Source: Streptomyces sp. WP-1
Lineage (GTDB): Bacteria; Actinomycetota; Actinomycetes; Streptomycetales; Streptomycetaceae
Reading direction: 5' to 3'
DNA length: 64,000 nucleotides
Assembly: GCF_030450125.1 (NCBI RefSeq)
Contig: NZ_CP123923.1
Location: 7,349,001 to 7,413,000 of the forward strand
Below, one piece after another: positions 8,795-18,160 of the stretch. Position 1 is the stretch's first letter. Every line of letters begins with the position of its first letter. The notes under the pieces were generated by a model. It did not search any database. It saw only the letters and a list, made by a program, of their open reading frames with translations, and was not told the origin of the DNA. Position numbers and translations under genes: made by a program.

Positions 8795-10024
8795 TCAGAG
8801 GCGGCCGGTGAGCATGCCGTGCCAGTAGATCTGCGGCAGCAGGTACCGCTTGAAGACCCACATGTCGCGCCGCTCCTTGAAGGTGTCGATCAGCGGGAAG
8901 GTCGGCCGGGGCGTCAGGTCGTAGTCGAACTCGGCGAGCAGCATCCGGTCGCGGGCGGTCACCAGCGGGCAGGAGGTGTAGCCGTCGTACCGATGCGCCG
9001 GTGTCCGGCCGTTCATCACGTCGAGCAGGTTGGCGGCGACCACCGGGGCCTGCTTGCGCACCGCCGCGCCGGTCTTGGAGGTCGGCAGGTTCGCCACGTC
9101 GCCGAGCGCGAACACCTCCGGATGGCGCGGGTGCCGGAGGGTGTACTGGTCGGCGGCGACGAAGCCCAGCGGGGCGGCGGGATCGGCGAGCGGGCTCCGC
9201 TTGACCCAGTCGGGCGCGCTCTGCGGGGGCACGGCGTGCAGAAGGTCGTATCCGATGGTCTCCGCGCGGCCGCTCGCATGGTCGGTGACGGTGATCTCGC
9301 GGCGGTCGCCGTCCACGGCGGTCATCTCCGAGCGCAGCCGCACCTCGATGCCGTACCGGCCGGCCACCCGCTCCAGGACGCGGCCCCACTCGGGCACCTT
9401 GAACAGGGTGGCGTCGGGGATCACCAGGATGATCCGGATGCGATCCAGGACCCCTCGCCTGCGCCAGTGGTCGGCGGCCAGGTAGGCGATCTTCTGCGGC
9501 GCCCCGCCGCACTTGAGCGGCGTCGCCGGGTGGGTGAAGACGGCCGTGCCGGAGCGCATGTTCCTGATCAGCTCCCAGGTGCGCGGGGCGTACTCGGGCG
9601 CGTAGTTGCTGGCCACCCGGTCGTGTCCGACCGCCTCGGCGAGACCCGGTACGGCGTCCCAGTCCAGTTGCAGCCCGGGGGCCATCACCAGGTGCTCGTA
9701 GGCGAGTTCGGCACCACCGGAGAGGGTGACCGTCCGCGACTCGGGATCGACGGCGAGGGCGTGCCGGCGTATCCAGCGCACCCCGTCCGGGATCACGGAC
9801 GCCTCGGCGCGGCGGGTGCTGCGCAGGGTCGCCTGGCCGCCGCCGACCAGGGTCCACAGGGGCTGGTACCAGTGGCTGTCGGACGGTTCGACGAGGGTGA
9901 TGTCGGTGACGCCCGCGCGGCGGAGCCGGGCGGCGACGCTGATTCCCGCGCTGCCGCCGCCGACGATGGCGACGCGATGCCGGCCGGTGATCGTCTCGGT
10001 GCCGGGGGCGGGGCTTGCGGCCAT
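8795..10024 (-). CDS. sqr: Sulfide:quinone oxidoreductase-like flavoprotein
   Basis: 409 residues. The FAD-binding Rossmann motif GGGSAG is at 22-27 and a second FAD motif FALGDVAN at ~305-312. Two cysteines in the SQR redox positions, Cys172 (PLKCGGAPQK) and Cys352 (YTSCPLVT), can form the sulfide-oxidising disulfide/trisulfide pair. The protein is membrane-associated in this family and passes electrons to menaquinone while making persulfide. The C-terminal segment (WVFKRYLLPQIYW) is the amphipathic membrane anchor seen in type II SQRs. It is the first gene of the block and has two C/G-tract palindromes upstream. Assignment to SQR rather than a generic NADH dehydrogenase-like enzyme rests on the cysteine pair and the sulfur neighbours. 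Confidence 0.87.
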   Translation of the reverse strand: MAASPAPGTETITGRHRVAIVGGGSAGISVAARLRRAGVTDITLVEPSDSHWYQPLWTLVGGGQATLRSTRRAEASVIPDGVRWIRRHALAVDPESRTVTLSGGAELAYEHLVMAPGLQLDWDAVPGLAEAVGHDRVASNYAPEYAPRTWELIRNMRSGTAVFTHPATPLKCGGAPQKIAYLAADHWRRRGVLDRIRIILVIPDATLFKVPEWGRVLERVAGRYGIEVRLRSEMTAVDGDRREITVTDHASGRAETIGYDLLHAVPPQSAPDWVKRSPLADPAAPLGFVAADQYTLRHPRHPEVFALGDVANLPTSKTGAAVRKQAPVVAANLLDVMNGRTPAHRYDGYTSCPLVTARDRMLLAEFDYDLTPRPTFPLIDTFKERRDMWVFKRYLLPQIYWHGMLTGRL

Positions 10025-10064
10025 GGCTGGAGTCCTTCCTGTAGTGGTTTGGTTGTCTCCTCAA

Positions 10065-10137
10065 ATACCCCGGGGGGTTTCCGTGACCGAAGCTATGACG
10101 GTCCCGCCGAGGTGGTCAAATACCCCAGCGGGTATTT
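10065..10137. promoter_or_regulatory. Two CsoR/CstR-like operators upstream of the SQR gene
   Basis: ATACCCCGGGGGGTTT at 10065-10080 and AAATACCCCAGCGGGTATTT at 10118-10137. Same class as the pair at 8726-8774, and at comparable positions upstream of a sulfur gene. The second box is a near-perfect palindrome. Confidence 0.72.
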
Positions 10138-10255
10138 GCCTCAGGGGTAAATCCGGGTCCGAGCGGGCCCGTCGTAGACCCGTGCGGGGGGACGCGGCAG
10201 CGCGCCGCGCGACGCGAACGCCCTGTTCCCGCGCGGGCGTCGTAGCGTCCGAGGC

Positions 10256-10735
10256 ATGCGTGTGCGGGGCGAGGAACCGAGGCCGCCGACGAGCACCCGC
10301 CCCGCCTGGGCGGGCCTCCTCGTCGCCGCGCTCGTCTGCGCCGTCCTCACCGCCGCGCTCGGCGGCTGCCCGCGGATGCGGGCCCTGACCGGATCCGCCG
10401 TCGACACGAATCACCGGCCGTTCGCCACGACCGCGCCCCGGGCCGTGCCCGTTCCCCGGATCGCGACCGCGCCCCGGGCCGTGCCCGGTTCCCGGATCGC
10501 GAGCGCGCCCGAGGCCACGGCCGTAGGAACGCGGGAGGCGGCAGGCTCCCGGTGCCACGGCGGCGGTACGACCACCGCGGTGCCCCCGGCCCCTGCCCCC
10601 GCTCCGCGCGCCCACGCGTGCGCCTCGAACGGCACACACCGAGGCGCGCTCGCGAGCGCCCCGCCGCCGGCCCCGGGGCCACGAGCGCCCCGGCGGATGC
10701 CCGGCGGTCGTCCGGAACCGTTGCTCAGGGTCTAG
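10256..10735 (+). CDS. Hypothetical membrane-anchored or secreted Pro/Ala-rich protein
   Basis: 159 residues. A positively charged start (MRVRGEEPRPP) leads to one hydrophobic helix (~18-37) that ends in GGCP, either a signal anchor or a lipobox-like end. The rest is disordered Pro/Ala/Arg-rich sequence with a 12-residue tandem repeat (TAPRAVPVPRIA / TAPRAVPGSRIA). Codon third positions are strongly G/C. No family recognised. It lies 89 bp before the BASS transporter gene and could be cotranscribed with it. Confidence 0.55.
   Translation: MRVRGEEPRPPTSTRPAWAGLLVAALVCAVLTAALGGCPRMRALTGSAVDTNHRPFATTAPRAVPVPRIATAPRAVPGSRIASAPEATAVGTREAAGSRCHGGGTTTAVPPAPAPAPRAHACASNGTHRGALASAPPPAPGPRAPRRMPGGRPEPLLRV
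10430..10501 (+). repeat. 36-bp tandem duplication inside the Pro/Ala-rich ORF
   Basis: Copies at 10430-10465 and 10466-10501 differ at only a few bases and keep the reading frame (12 codons each). Confidence 0.75.
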
Positions 10736-10824
10736 GAGTTCCCGGCCGCGAGCGCCCGTCCAAGGGGCGCCCGCTTGGCCGCCGCGCGCCCCCGAAACCT
10801 CCTGCGGCACACCAAGGAACCCCC

Positions 10825-11892
10825 ATGCCCGCTCGCGCTGCCCGCGGCGGCCGGCCCTCCGGTTGGCTCCACCGGCGTCTCGGCCCCGCCGTCCTCCTCT
10901 GTCACCTGCTCGCCCTGCTCGTCCCCGGACCAGGGGCCCGGCTGCGCCGAACCGCGCTCGGCCTGTTCGGACTGCGCCTCGACGCGTCGGCCGTCGCGCT
11001 GTTCGTCATCCTCTTCGCCGCCGCCTTCCAGGTGCCGCCGGGTCGCGTCCTGGCCGCCCTCCGGCAGCCGAAGTCCGTGCTCGCGGGCCTCGCCACGCAT
11101 CTGCTGACGGCCTTCGTCCTGGCGCCGGTCACCGCCCTGGTGCTGTACGGCGCCGGGCTGCGGGGACCGGCCGGCGGCCTGTCCACCGCCGTGGCGCTGA
11201 TCGCGGCGGCGCCCGTGGCCGCGGCCGCGACGGTCTGGATCGGCCGGGACGGCGATGTCACCGCCCTGCTGGCCGTCGTCCTGCTCTCCGCGCTGCTCAG
11301 CCCGCTGACCATGCCCACGACGCTGGGACTGCTGGGCCACGTCCTGCCGTCGGCGGGCCACACCCGGGCGCTGGTCGACAGCGCGGCCGGGCAGGCGCGG
11401 GCGCTGCTCACCGGTGCCGTCGCCCTGCCCTGCGCGCTCGGCCTGCTCGCCCGGAGGATCGTCCCCGCCGCCGTCACCGGGCGCCTGCTCGCCGGGGCGC
11501 CGCCGGTGGCGGTCACGGCGATGCTCGCGCTGACGTACGTCAACGCCACCGCCGCGGCTCCCGTGCTGCGCCGGGAGCCCTGGACGGCCGTCGCGCTCTG
11601 CGTCGCCGTGGGGTGGGGCGTGTGCCGGCTGGCCTTCCTCGCGGGCGCGCTCACCGCCCGCGCGCTGCGGCTGCCGCCCGGCGCCTCGGCCACGGTCACC
11701 CTGGCGTGCGGCATGAGCAACGTCAGCGTCAGCACGGTCGTCGTCGTACAGGCGCTGCCCGGGCAGCCGCACGCGCTACTGGTCGCCCTGGTGTACGGGC
11801 TGGCGCAGAAGGTGTCGGCACGGCGCGCCGTCGCGAAAGGGGCCGTCGTGCCGTCGTACCGGACGGTCGGTGAGCGGGGTGCCGTCCGGTGA
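10825..11892 (+). CDS. BASS-family (bile acid:Na+ symporter-like) transporter
   Basis: 355 residues with nine to ten hydrophobic helices. The start (FVILFAAAFQVPPGRVLAAL, then an R-P-K turn) is the characteristic second helix and loop of sodium-dependent bile acid/organic anion symporter-like proteins. A later CGMSNVSVST segment matches the helix carrying the crossover region. The substrate in bacteria is usually an organic acid and is not predictable here. The ATG at 10825 follows AAGGAA; the in-frame extension to 10552 is Arg/Pro-rich non-family sequence. The C-terminus ends shortly after the last helix. Confidence 0.75.
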   Translation: MPARAARGGRPSGWLHRRLGPAVLLCHLLALLVPGPGARLRRTALGLFGLRLDASAVALFVILFAAAFQVPPGRVLAALRQPKSVLAGLATHLLTAFVLAPVTALVLYGAGLRGPAGGLSTAVALIAAAPVAAAATVWIGRDGDVTALLAVVLLSALLSPLTMPTTLGLLGHVLPSAGHTRALVDSAAGQARALLTGAVALPCALGLLARRIVPAAVTGRLLAGAPPVAVTAMLALTYVNATAAAPVLRREPWTAVALCVAVGWGVCRLAFLAGALTARALRLPPGASATVTLACGMSNVSVSTVVVVQALPGQPHALLVALVYGLAQKVSARRAVAKGAVVPSYRTVGERGAVR

Positions 11893-12036
11893 TCCGGCGG
11901 GCCGCGCGGACCGGGGCCGGTGGTGCGGACGATGTCCGCGATCCCTGGCGGCGGCGCGGCGGACTCTGGCATCATCCCCACGCACCACCTGCACCGTCGC
12001 CCACACGTTGCCCGGCCTTTCGCAGGAGGATCCCCC

Positions 12037-12534
12037 ATGAAGGTCCGCTCGGCCCTGACCGCCCTCGCGCTGGTCGTCGCTCCCGGTGTCGCCGTCCTCG
12101 GCACCGCCACGGACGCCTTCGCGGTCACCAAGATCAGCAATGCCACCGCGACCCAGATGTTCCGTGACGCGGGCATCACCTGGTCGTCCTCCGGTGGCTG
12201 CTCCGACCGCAACAACTCGACCTGTACGTCGTTCGACCAGCTCAACCTGGCCACCGCCCAGGGCGCCGTGACCCTCAAGCACTCCAGCGGCTGCGCCCTG
12301 AACATCACCGGCGGCACCGAGACCGGGCACGCCTCCGGCACGTACTCCCACTGGAACGGCTACAAGCTCGACTACGGCAAGAACACCTGCATCACCAACT
12401 ACATCAAGAACAACTTCACGTACTCCGGCCTGCGCGGCGACGGTTACCCGATGTGGACCGCGGCCTCCGGCAACGTCTACGCCGACGAGGGCACCCACTG
12501 GGACGCCCTGTACTACAGCTGCGGCGGCTGCTGA
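12037..12534 (+). CDS. Small secreted protein with an M15-peptidase-like metal motif
   Basis: 165 residues with an AGGAGGA ribosome site. Residues 1-29 are a typical Sec signal peptide ending near DAFA-V. The mature part has six or more cysteines, suggesting disulfides. SHWNGYKLDY at 104-113 (His105, Asp112) and EGTHWD at 151-156 (His154) resemble the His...Asp...His zinc ligands of M15 D-Ala-D-Ala or endolysin-type peptidases. The family is common and uncharacterised in Streptomyces. Extracellular wall hydrolase is an inference only; the zinc motif is visible but short. Confidence 0.75.
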   Translation: MKVRSALTALALVVAPGVAVLGTATDAFAVTKISNATATQMFRDAGITWSSSGGCSDRNNSTCTSFDQLNLATAQGAVTLKHSSGCALNITGGTETGHASGTYSHWNGYKLDYGKNTCITNYIKNNFTYSGLRGDGYPMWTAASGNVYADEGTHWDALYYSCGGC

Positions 12535-12747
12535 CACCGTGCCGGCCGGCATCCGGGCGGACCGCCGTCGTCCGGCTCCGCCAGCGCTTCCAACCACCCC
12601 CTGACTAAAGGACGTTGGCGTCGTCACCCTCCACCTCGACCATGAGGTCCGGGACGGCCCCGGGAGCCGGGCCCGCGTTCACGGCGCCGCCCTCTCGCCC
12701 GCCTCCGGCGTCGCCTCCCGCGACTCCAGCGGCCCAGCCCCGGGACG

Positions 12748-13833
12748 TCAGCCGTTGCCCTCCTCGTCGTAATGCACGACGCCGTCCTCGTCGAGGCGGG
12801 GGTGGATGGGCTCGGGGCCGTGCTCGCTGGTGTCGGAGGGGCGGGGGCCCTCGGGACCGTCGGGTCCCCAGCGCAGCATGCGGCGGGTGCGGATGATCCG
12901 GTACGTGGTGTCGAGGACCTCCAGCTGGTTGACCCGGCCGGAGCGCAGCCGCTCGGAGGCCTCGGCGTACGCGGACAACACCGGATCGGCATCGGGGTCC
13001 TCGGCCGCCACGGTGCGGGCGTCGACGAGCCGGTCGGCCTCCACGGGGATCAGGCCCCGGGTACGCGGTTCGAGCCATGTCAGGTGGAAATCCAGCGACT
13101 TGCGGGCGCCGAGCGCGGTGGTGTGCGGGCGGCTCGCCGGTTCCCAGCCCTTGCCGTTGCGCTCCGCGACGGTGAACGTGGTCGGCAGCAGTACGACGTC
13201 CGGATGGGTCTTGCGGGCCCGGCGGGACTCGCGGATCACGAAGTCGGGGAAGCGGGAGCCGGCGTACACGAAGTCGCGCAGCGCCAGCCGTTCGGTGGCC
13301 TGCGCCGGGGTGAGCGGCGCGTCGGGGTCCAGGACCAGACCGGCGTCGACCTCCGGTTCGCGGCTGCCGTGGCTCCAGTCGGGGGTGAGGGGTTCCGGAT
13401 CGGTCGGGCGCGGCAGTTCGATGCCGCCCGCGCCGGAGCCGGCCCATTCCTCGGCGCGCACGATCCGGTAGCGCGTGCCCAGCACGGTGAGTTCGTCGAC
13501 GGGCTCCGTCTCCAGCCGCGCGACCGCCGCGATCAGGGCACGGCGCTCCGCCCGGTCCTCGGTCTCGTCCTTCGCGCGGAACCACAGCAGGGAGTTCAGG
13601 CTGTCGCGCGACAGCTGCGGGAACGGAGCGGTGATCGGGGTCACCGCCCGCCAGCGCTGCCCGTCCTCGGCGGTCTGCGAGACCACCCCGAACAGCGGCC
13701 CGCGCACCGCCACTTCACCGGCGTTCAGCACGGCGTCGAGGGCGTCGGCCTCCATGGCGGCCTCGACCGGCTCCACCGGAACGCGCACGACCACCGGCCG
13801 AACCCCGTCCGGACTGACATTCCCAAGGTCCAT
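12748..13833 (-). CDS. DUF5954-like hypothetical protein
   Basis: 361 residues, soluble, without signal peptide. It contains two related sections, each with a conserved RYRIVR / TYRIIRTRRML stretch and a Pro-rich segment, as though built from a duplicated unit. This pattern, with the opening PVVVRVPVEPVEAA, is that of an actinomycete family I recall as DUF5954; no activity is known. ATG at 13833; the ribosome site is weak. A longer antisense-frame ORF over the same DNA lacks family character. Confidence 0.7.
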   Translation of the reverse strand: MDLGNVSPDGVRPVVVRVPVEPVEAAMEADALDAVLNAGEVAVRGPLFGVVSQTAEDGQRWRAVTPITAPFPQLSRDSLNSLLWFRAKDETEDRAERRALIAAVARLETEPVDELTVLGTRYRIVRAEEWAGSGAGGIELPRPTDPEPLTPDWSHGSREPEVDAGLVLDPDAPLTPAQATERLALRDFVYAGSRFPDFVIRESRRARKTHPDVVLLPTTFTVAERNGKGWEPASRPHTTALGARKSLDFHLTWLEPRTRGLIPVEADRLVDARTVAAEDPDADPVLSAYAEASERLRSGRVNQLEVLDTTYRIIRTRRMLRWGPDGPEGPRPSDTSEHGPEPIHPRLDEDGVVHYDEEGNG

Positions 13834-14080
13834 GCCCCCATCCTGCCGAGCGGAGGGTACGGCCAGCGTGGTTTTTGGTGAAATACCGCTCCCCGTGCCG
13901 AAAACCAGCCGTCCGTGGGGGATCGGCGGCCGCGAGATGACGGCGCCTCCATCTGGTCGGGCTTGTGGACGCCGCCTTCGTAGCCGAGGTACGGCATGTC
14001 CACGGGATCGACACGGGTGGGGGATGGTACCGGCAGCACACAGGAGAACTGCCTTGCCGTACAGTGAAATTGACGATCGA

Positions 14081-14548
14081 TCAGGCGAGCGGGATGTCGT
14101 GGCCCGGGCCCCGCTCGCTGTCCGGTCGGGGGCCGAAGCAGCGGCGCTCCGTCTCCTCGATGGGCACGTCGTTGATGGAGGCCTCGCGGCGGCACATCAG
14201 GCCGTTGTCGGCGAACTCCCACAACTCGTTGCCGTACGAGCGGAACCAGCGGCCCCCGGTGTCGTGCCACTCGTACTGGAAGCGGACGGCGATGCGGTTG
14301 CCGTCGAAGCTCCACAGGCTCTTGCGCAGCGCGTAGTCCAGTTCGCGTTCCCACTTGGCGGTGAGGAAGGCGACGATCTCCGCGCGGCCGGTGAGGAAGA
14401 CGTCGCGGTTGCGCCAGACGGAGTCCTCCGTGTAGGCGAGGGCGACCCGGTGCGGATCGCGGGTGTTCCAGGCGTCCTCGGCGGCCTGGACCTTGGCCAG
14501 GGCGCCGTCGAGGTCGAAGGGCGGCAGGGGCGGGCGGGTGCCGGACAT
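14081..14548 (-). CDS. DUF1348 / SnoaL-like nuclear transport factor 2-fold protein
   Basis: 155 residues. [37 protein letters not shown] and [20 protein letters not shown] are the characteristic DUF1348 segments: a cone-shaped alpha+beta fold of the NTF2/SnoaL class that binds small hydrophobic ligands. Start MSGTRPP at 14548 follows GAGGA, and it lies 23 bp after the membrane-protein gene on the same strand. An extended ORF to 14731 overlaps that gene and is rejected. Function unknown. Confidence 0.85.
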   Translation of the reverse strand: MSGTRPPLPPFDLDGALAKVQAAEDAWNTRDPHRVALAYTEDSVWRNRDVFLTGRAEIVAFLTAKWERELDYALRKSLWSFDGNRIAVRFQYEWHDTGGRWFRSYGNELWEFADNGLMCRREASINDVPIEETERRCFGPRPDSERGPGHDIPLA

Positions 14549-14571
14549 GGCGGGGCGGTCCTCCGGGTCGG

Positions 14572-15264
14572 TCAGCGGATCGGGCGCAGCATCTCGGAGC
14601 GGACCCGAAGGGTCTGCTCGGCGGCGTCCTTCAGGTCGATGTACGACGCGGTCATGTACGCGACCCGGGCCACGGTGTTGCCGTCCGCCCAGACGCAGAC
14701 CGGGTAGGTGAGCGTCTGTCCGCCGGACCAACTGCGGGTCAGGTACTCGCAGCTGACCCCGGCGGGGGAGGCGGGCGAAGTGAGATCCCTGGGCGGGACG
14801 ACCACTTTCACGGTGGTGGTCGCGGAGCCGTTCGCGGTGAGCAGACGGGTGCGCAGCGAGGCGGTGTTCCTGAATCGGCCGTACATGCCGGTCACCACCA
14901 CATCGTAGTAGTCGGCGCCCTTCAGCCGGTACGACGCGACGACGCCGTGGACGGCTTCGGCGTCCAGGCCGAACCGCCAGCTCCGCGCCACGGCCCGGCC
15001 GGCGGTCGCGGAGTCGTTCCGGCGCAGCTCGTACCGGCCGTCGAGCACCGTGTGCGGAACCGTCAGGGTGGACTCGGCCCGGGGGAAGTTCCGGTCGAAG
15101 ACCTTCCCGGACAGCACGACCGCCGCCACGATCGCCGCGATCAGCAGGAAGGCCCCGCCGACGATCGCCGCGATGAGGCCGACCGGTCTCGTACGCGGCG
15201 GGGGCAGGGGCGGTGCGCCCCAGGGGTCGAGGTGCGCCGACTGCGGCGCCGAAGGCATGGACAC
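14572..15264 (-). CDS. Membrane-anchored hypothetical protein
   Basis: 230 residues. A Pro-rich cytosolic N-terminus (~1-25) leads to one transmembrane helix (~28-52), then an extracytoplasmic domain of ~175 residues with two cysteines (CEYL, PVCVW) that could pair. This is a common Streptomyces architecture of unknown role. Upstream of and probably cotranscribed with the DUF1348 gene. Confidence 0.7.
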   Translation of the reverse strand: MSMPSAPQSAHLDPWGAPPLPPPRTRPVGLIAAIVGGAFLLIAAIVAAVVLSGKVFDRNFPRAESTLTVPHTVLDGRYELRRNDSATAGRAVARSWRFGLDAEAVHGVVASYRLKGADYYDVVVTGMYGRFRNTASLRTRLLTANGSATTTVKVVVPPRDLTSPASPAGVSCEYLTRSWSGGQTLTYPVCVWADGNTVARVAYMTASYIDLKDAAEQTLRVRSEMLRPIR

Positions 15265-15305
15265 GCCAGAAAGATACTCGATGTGATCATGGAGTCACCC
15301 GCGTG

Positions 15306-16526
15306 TCATCCGGCGGAGCCGCGCCAGTGCCGGATCTCCAGCGCGGCGGCGACGTCCAGCGGATGCTCGGCGAGGGGGCGGGGGAGCAGCCGGTCGGCGC
15401 GGTTGAGGCGGCGCAGCAGGGTGTTGCGGTGGGTGAACAGCCGGGTGGCGGCCCGCGAGGCGTTGCACTGTTCGGCCAGGAAGGCGCGGACCGCCTCGGT
15501 GAGGTCGTCCGGGGCGTGCTCCAGATCGCCGAGGGTGCGCTGGACGAAGCGGTCGGCGCGTTCGAGGTCCTGGGAGAGCAGGGCGACGAGTTCGACCTCG
15601 TCGTGCGAGGCGAGGCGCTGGGCGGAGGCCAGCCGGGCCAGCATCCGCTGGGTGGTGAGGGCGTCGAGGTGGCTGCGGCGGAAACCGTCGACGCCCGGGG
15701 CCGCTGAGCCGAGCGCGACCCGCACGGCGGGGAGCCGGCCGAGCCCGGCCCGCACCCGGTCGGTGTCCGGCCGCGCGGTGAGCCACACCCAGCGGGTGGC
15801 GTCGCTCGCCATGACGCTGAGCAGATGCGAGGGGCCCGCGGCCGCGGCCAAGAGGTCGGCCGCGCGGTCGAGTTGGCGCAGCTCCGCGTCGGGGGCGTCG
15901 GTCCAGACGACGGCCGCGATGTGGGTGGCGTCCAGCGGATAGCCGAGGCGGGCCTCGGCGCGCCGGCGGGTCATGGGCGCGCCGTCCAGGAGCAGCGTGA
16001 CGGTCGCGCGGCGCTCGGCGTGGGTGCCGCTGGTGAGCTCGGTCAGCTCGGCGTTCATCTGCGCGGACATGGCCGCGACCGTCCGGTCCACGAAGTCGGA
16101 GATGGAGCGCAGGGACACATCGAGCAGCTCGGCGAGTTCCTCGTGGTCGCCGGTGAGCGAGCAGGCGATGCGCGTCCACACGCGCACGGCCACGCTCTCG
16201 CCCGCGCGGTAGGAGTCGAGTGCGGGCTCGGCCAGGCCGCGGCGCACGATGTCCCGGGCGATGGCACGGGTCACCTCGCTCTCGTGCGCGGGCACGGGCG
16301 CGCCCGGCAGGTTGATGTTGGCGGCGGCCCAGTGCAGCAGATTGGCCCGGTTGGCCCGCCGGATACCGGCCGAGAGCACCGGATCCTCGGCGATCGGCAT
16401 GCGCTGCTCGCCGGCCAGGGTGGCCGCGTCCAGCTCGGCAAGCCACTCGGGCCGGGGGGTGAGGACGATCTCGGCGCCCTGCCGGATCAGCTTCCGGATC
16501 CGGGGCGACGGCGCGATCCACGACAT
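15306..16526 (-). CDS. PucR-family transcriptional regulator
   Basis: 406 residues. The C-terminal ~60 residues hold the PucR/CdaR-type helix-turn-helix (CNASRAATRLFTHRNTLLRR), preceded by a GGDEF-like/PucR central domain (~160-310). The gene is divergent from the monooxygenase operon with a 125-bp shared promoter region, which is the usual placement for a local regulator. Start MSWIAPSPR at 16526; in-frame codons further upstream lie in the promoter. It likely responds to a substrate or product of the neighbouring BVMO pathway. Confidence 0.87.
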   Translation of the reverse strand: MSWIAPSPRIRKLIRQGAEIVLTPRPEWLAELDAATLAGEQRMPIAEDPVLSAGIRRANRANLLHWAAANINLPGAPVPAHESEVTRAIARDIVRRGLAEPALDSYRAGESVAVRVWTRIACSLTGDHEELAELLDVSLRSISDFVDRTVAAMSAQMNAELTELTSGTHAERRATVTLLLDGAPMTRRRAEARLGYPLDATHIAAVVWTDAPDAELRQLDRAADLLAAAAGPSHLLSVMASDATRWVWLTARPDTDRVRAGLGRLPAVRVALGSAAPGVDGFRRSHLDALTTQRMLARLASAQRLASHDEVELVALLSQDLERADRFVQRTLGDLEHAPDDLTEAVRAFLAEQCNASRAATRLFTHRNTLLRRLNRADRLLPRPLAEHPLDVAAALEIRHWRGSAG

Positions 16527-16651
16527 GGCAGGCAACGTAGCAGTGCAGAGTGCACAAGCGGAGAGCGAATTGTGGTGCGAACTGCCTCTAGGCATGGGCC
16601 GTGTTCGTTTCCACCATGGAGCGATCCACCGCCGCTGTGAGGGAGCCGCCC

Positions 16652-18160
16652 ATGTCCTGCGAAGCCGACGCGCCCGCCGTCGAACATCTGGACGTCCTGA
16701 TCGTCGGCGCCGGAATATCCGGCATCGGCGCCGGCCACTACCTGACGACCGGACTGCCCGGCAAGAGCTTCGCGATCCTGGAGGCGCGCGCCGACCTCGG
16801 CGGCACCTGGGACCTGTTCCGCTACCCCGGCATCCGCTCGGACTCCGATCTGCACACCTTCGGCTACGCGTTCAAGCCGTGGCGGGACGCGGAGTCGATC
16901 GCCGACGCGCCGCGGATCCTCGCCTATCTGCGGGAGACCGTGCGCGAGAACCGCCTGGAATCCCGCATCCGCTACCACCACAAGGTGCTCGGCGCCTCCT
17001 GGTCGAGCGAACAGGCGCGCTGGACGGTCGAGATCGAGCGCACCGACACCGGCGAGCGGACGACGCTGACCTGCGGCTGGTTATTCTGCGCGATGGGCTA
17101 CTACCGTTACGACGCGGGGTTCACCCCGCACTTCGAGGGGCGGGAACGTTTCCGCGGGGCGATCGTGCACCCCCAGCAGTGGCCCGAGGACCTCGACCAC
17201 GCGGGCAAGCGCGTCGTGGTGATCGGCAGCGGCGCCACGGCGGTCACCCTCGTACCGTCGATGGCCCGCACCGCCGCCCGGGTGACGATGGTCCAGCGCA
17301 CCCCGTCGTACATCATGCCGGTGCCCCGCGAGGACGCGGTCGCCAACGCGCTGCGCAGGCTCCTCGGTGACCGGCGGGGATACGCGCTCGCCCGGCGCAA
17401 GAACATCGCCCGGCAGCGCGCCGTCTGGTCCTTCTGCAAACGGCACCCGAAGGCGGCACGCCGGATCATCCGCTGGGTCAACGCCCGGCAACTGCCCGCG
17501 GGCTACCCTGTCGACGAGCACTTCAACCCGCCGTACGACCCCTGGGACCAGCGGCTGTGCGCGGTCCCGGACGGAGACCTCTTCCAGGCCATCAGGAACG
17601 GCAGCGCCTCGATCGTGACCGACCGGATCAGCACCTTCACCGAGAAGGGCGTCCTGCTGCGATCGGGCCGCGAGATCGAGGCCGACATCGTCGTCACCGC
17701 CACCGGGCTGAACGTGCAGGCGATGGGCGGCATCCCGATGACCGTCGACGGAGCCGCCGTCCATCTGCCCGACACCGTCGCCTACAAGGGCATGATGCTC
17801 TCCCAAGTCCCCAACCTCGCCTACGCCATCGGCTACACCAACTCCTCCTGGACCCTGAAGGTCGGCCTGCTGTGCGAGCACTTCTGCCGCCTGCTGGCCC
17901 ATATGAGCACGCACGGGTACGACATCTGCCGCCCCGAACCGGCCGACCCCGCCATGCCCACCCGGCCGTTCCTCGACTTCGGGGCCGGCTACATCCAGCG
18001 CGCCGTCGACCAACTGCCCCGGCAGGGCGACCGCATGCCCTGGCTGACCTCCACCGGCTACCGCGACGACGTCGAACTGCTGCGCTCCGACAGCGTCACC
18101 GATCCCGAACTGCGCTTCACCCGGGTTCCCGCCAACGAGCGCCGGGCGGTGGCCCGATGA
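16652..18160 (+). CDS. Flavin-dependent Baeyer-Villiger-type monooxygenase
   Basis: 502 residues. FAD Rossmann motif GAGISG at 19-24, NADPH Rossmann motif GSGATA at 192-197, and the type I Baeyer-Villiger fingerprint [12 protein letters not shown] at 167-178 (FxGxxxHxxxWP). It would insert oxygen beside a ketone using NADPH and O2. It begins a three-gene overlapping operon with an alpha/beta hydrolase and an SDR, a set resembling mycobacterial mymA-type loci. ATG at 16652 has GGGAG upstream; in-frame ATGs at 16601 and 16616 are possible but lack good sites. Leu144 is encoded by a rare TTA codon (17081-17083), suggesting bldA-dependent expression. Confidence 0.9.
   Translation: MSCEADAPAVEHLDVLIVGAGISGIGAGHYLTTGLPGKSFAILEARADLGGTWDLFRYPGIRSDSDLHTFGYAFKPWRDAESIADAPRILAYLRETVRENRLESRIRYHHKVLGASWSSEQARWTVEIERTDTGERTTLTCGWLFCAMGYYRYDAGFTPHFEGRERFRGAIVHPQQWPEDLDHAGKRVVVIGSGATAVTLVPSMARTAARVTMVQRTPSYIMPVPREDAVANALRRLLGDRRGYALARRKNIARQRAVWSFCKRHPKAARRIIRWVNARQLPAGYPVDEHFNPPYDPWDQRLCAVPDGDLFQAIRNGSASIVTDRISTFTEKGVLLRSGREIEADIVVTATGLNVQAMGGIPMTVDGAAVHLPDTVAYKGMMLSQVPNLAYAIGYTNSSWTLKVGLLCEHFCRLLAHMSTHGYDICRPEPADPAMPTRPFLDFGAGYIQRAVDQLPRQGDRMPWLTSTGYRDDVELLRSDSVTDPELRFTRVPANERRAVAR

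Noticed and set aside
6366..10064. 1232-codon minus-strand ORF spanning the sulfur operon
   Set aside because: Its first ~980 codons are Arg/Pro-rich shadow sequence over the SQR and MBL genes; only the last 249 codons (the TauE exporter) are real.
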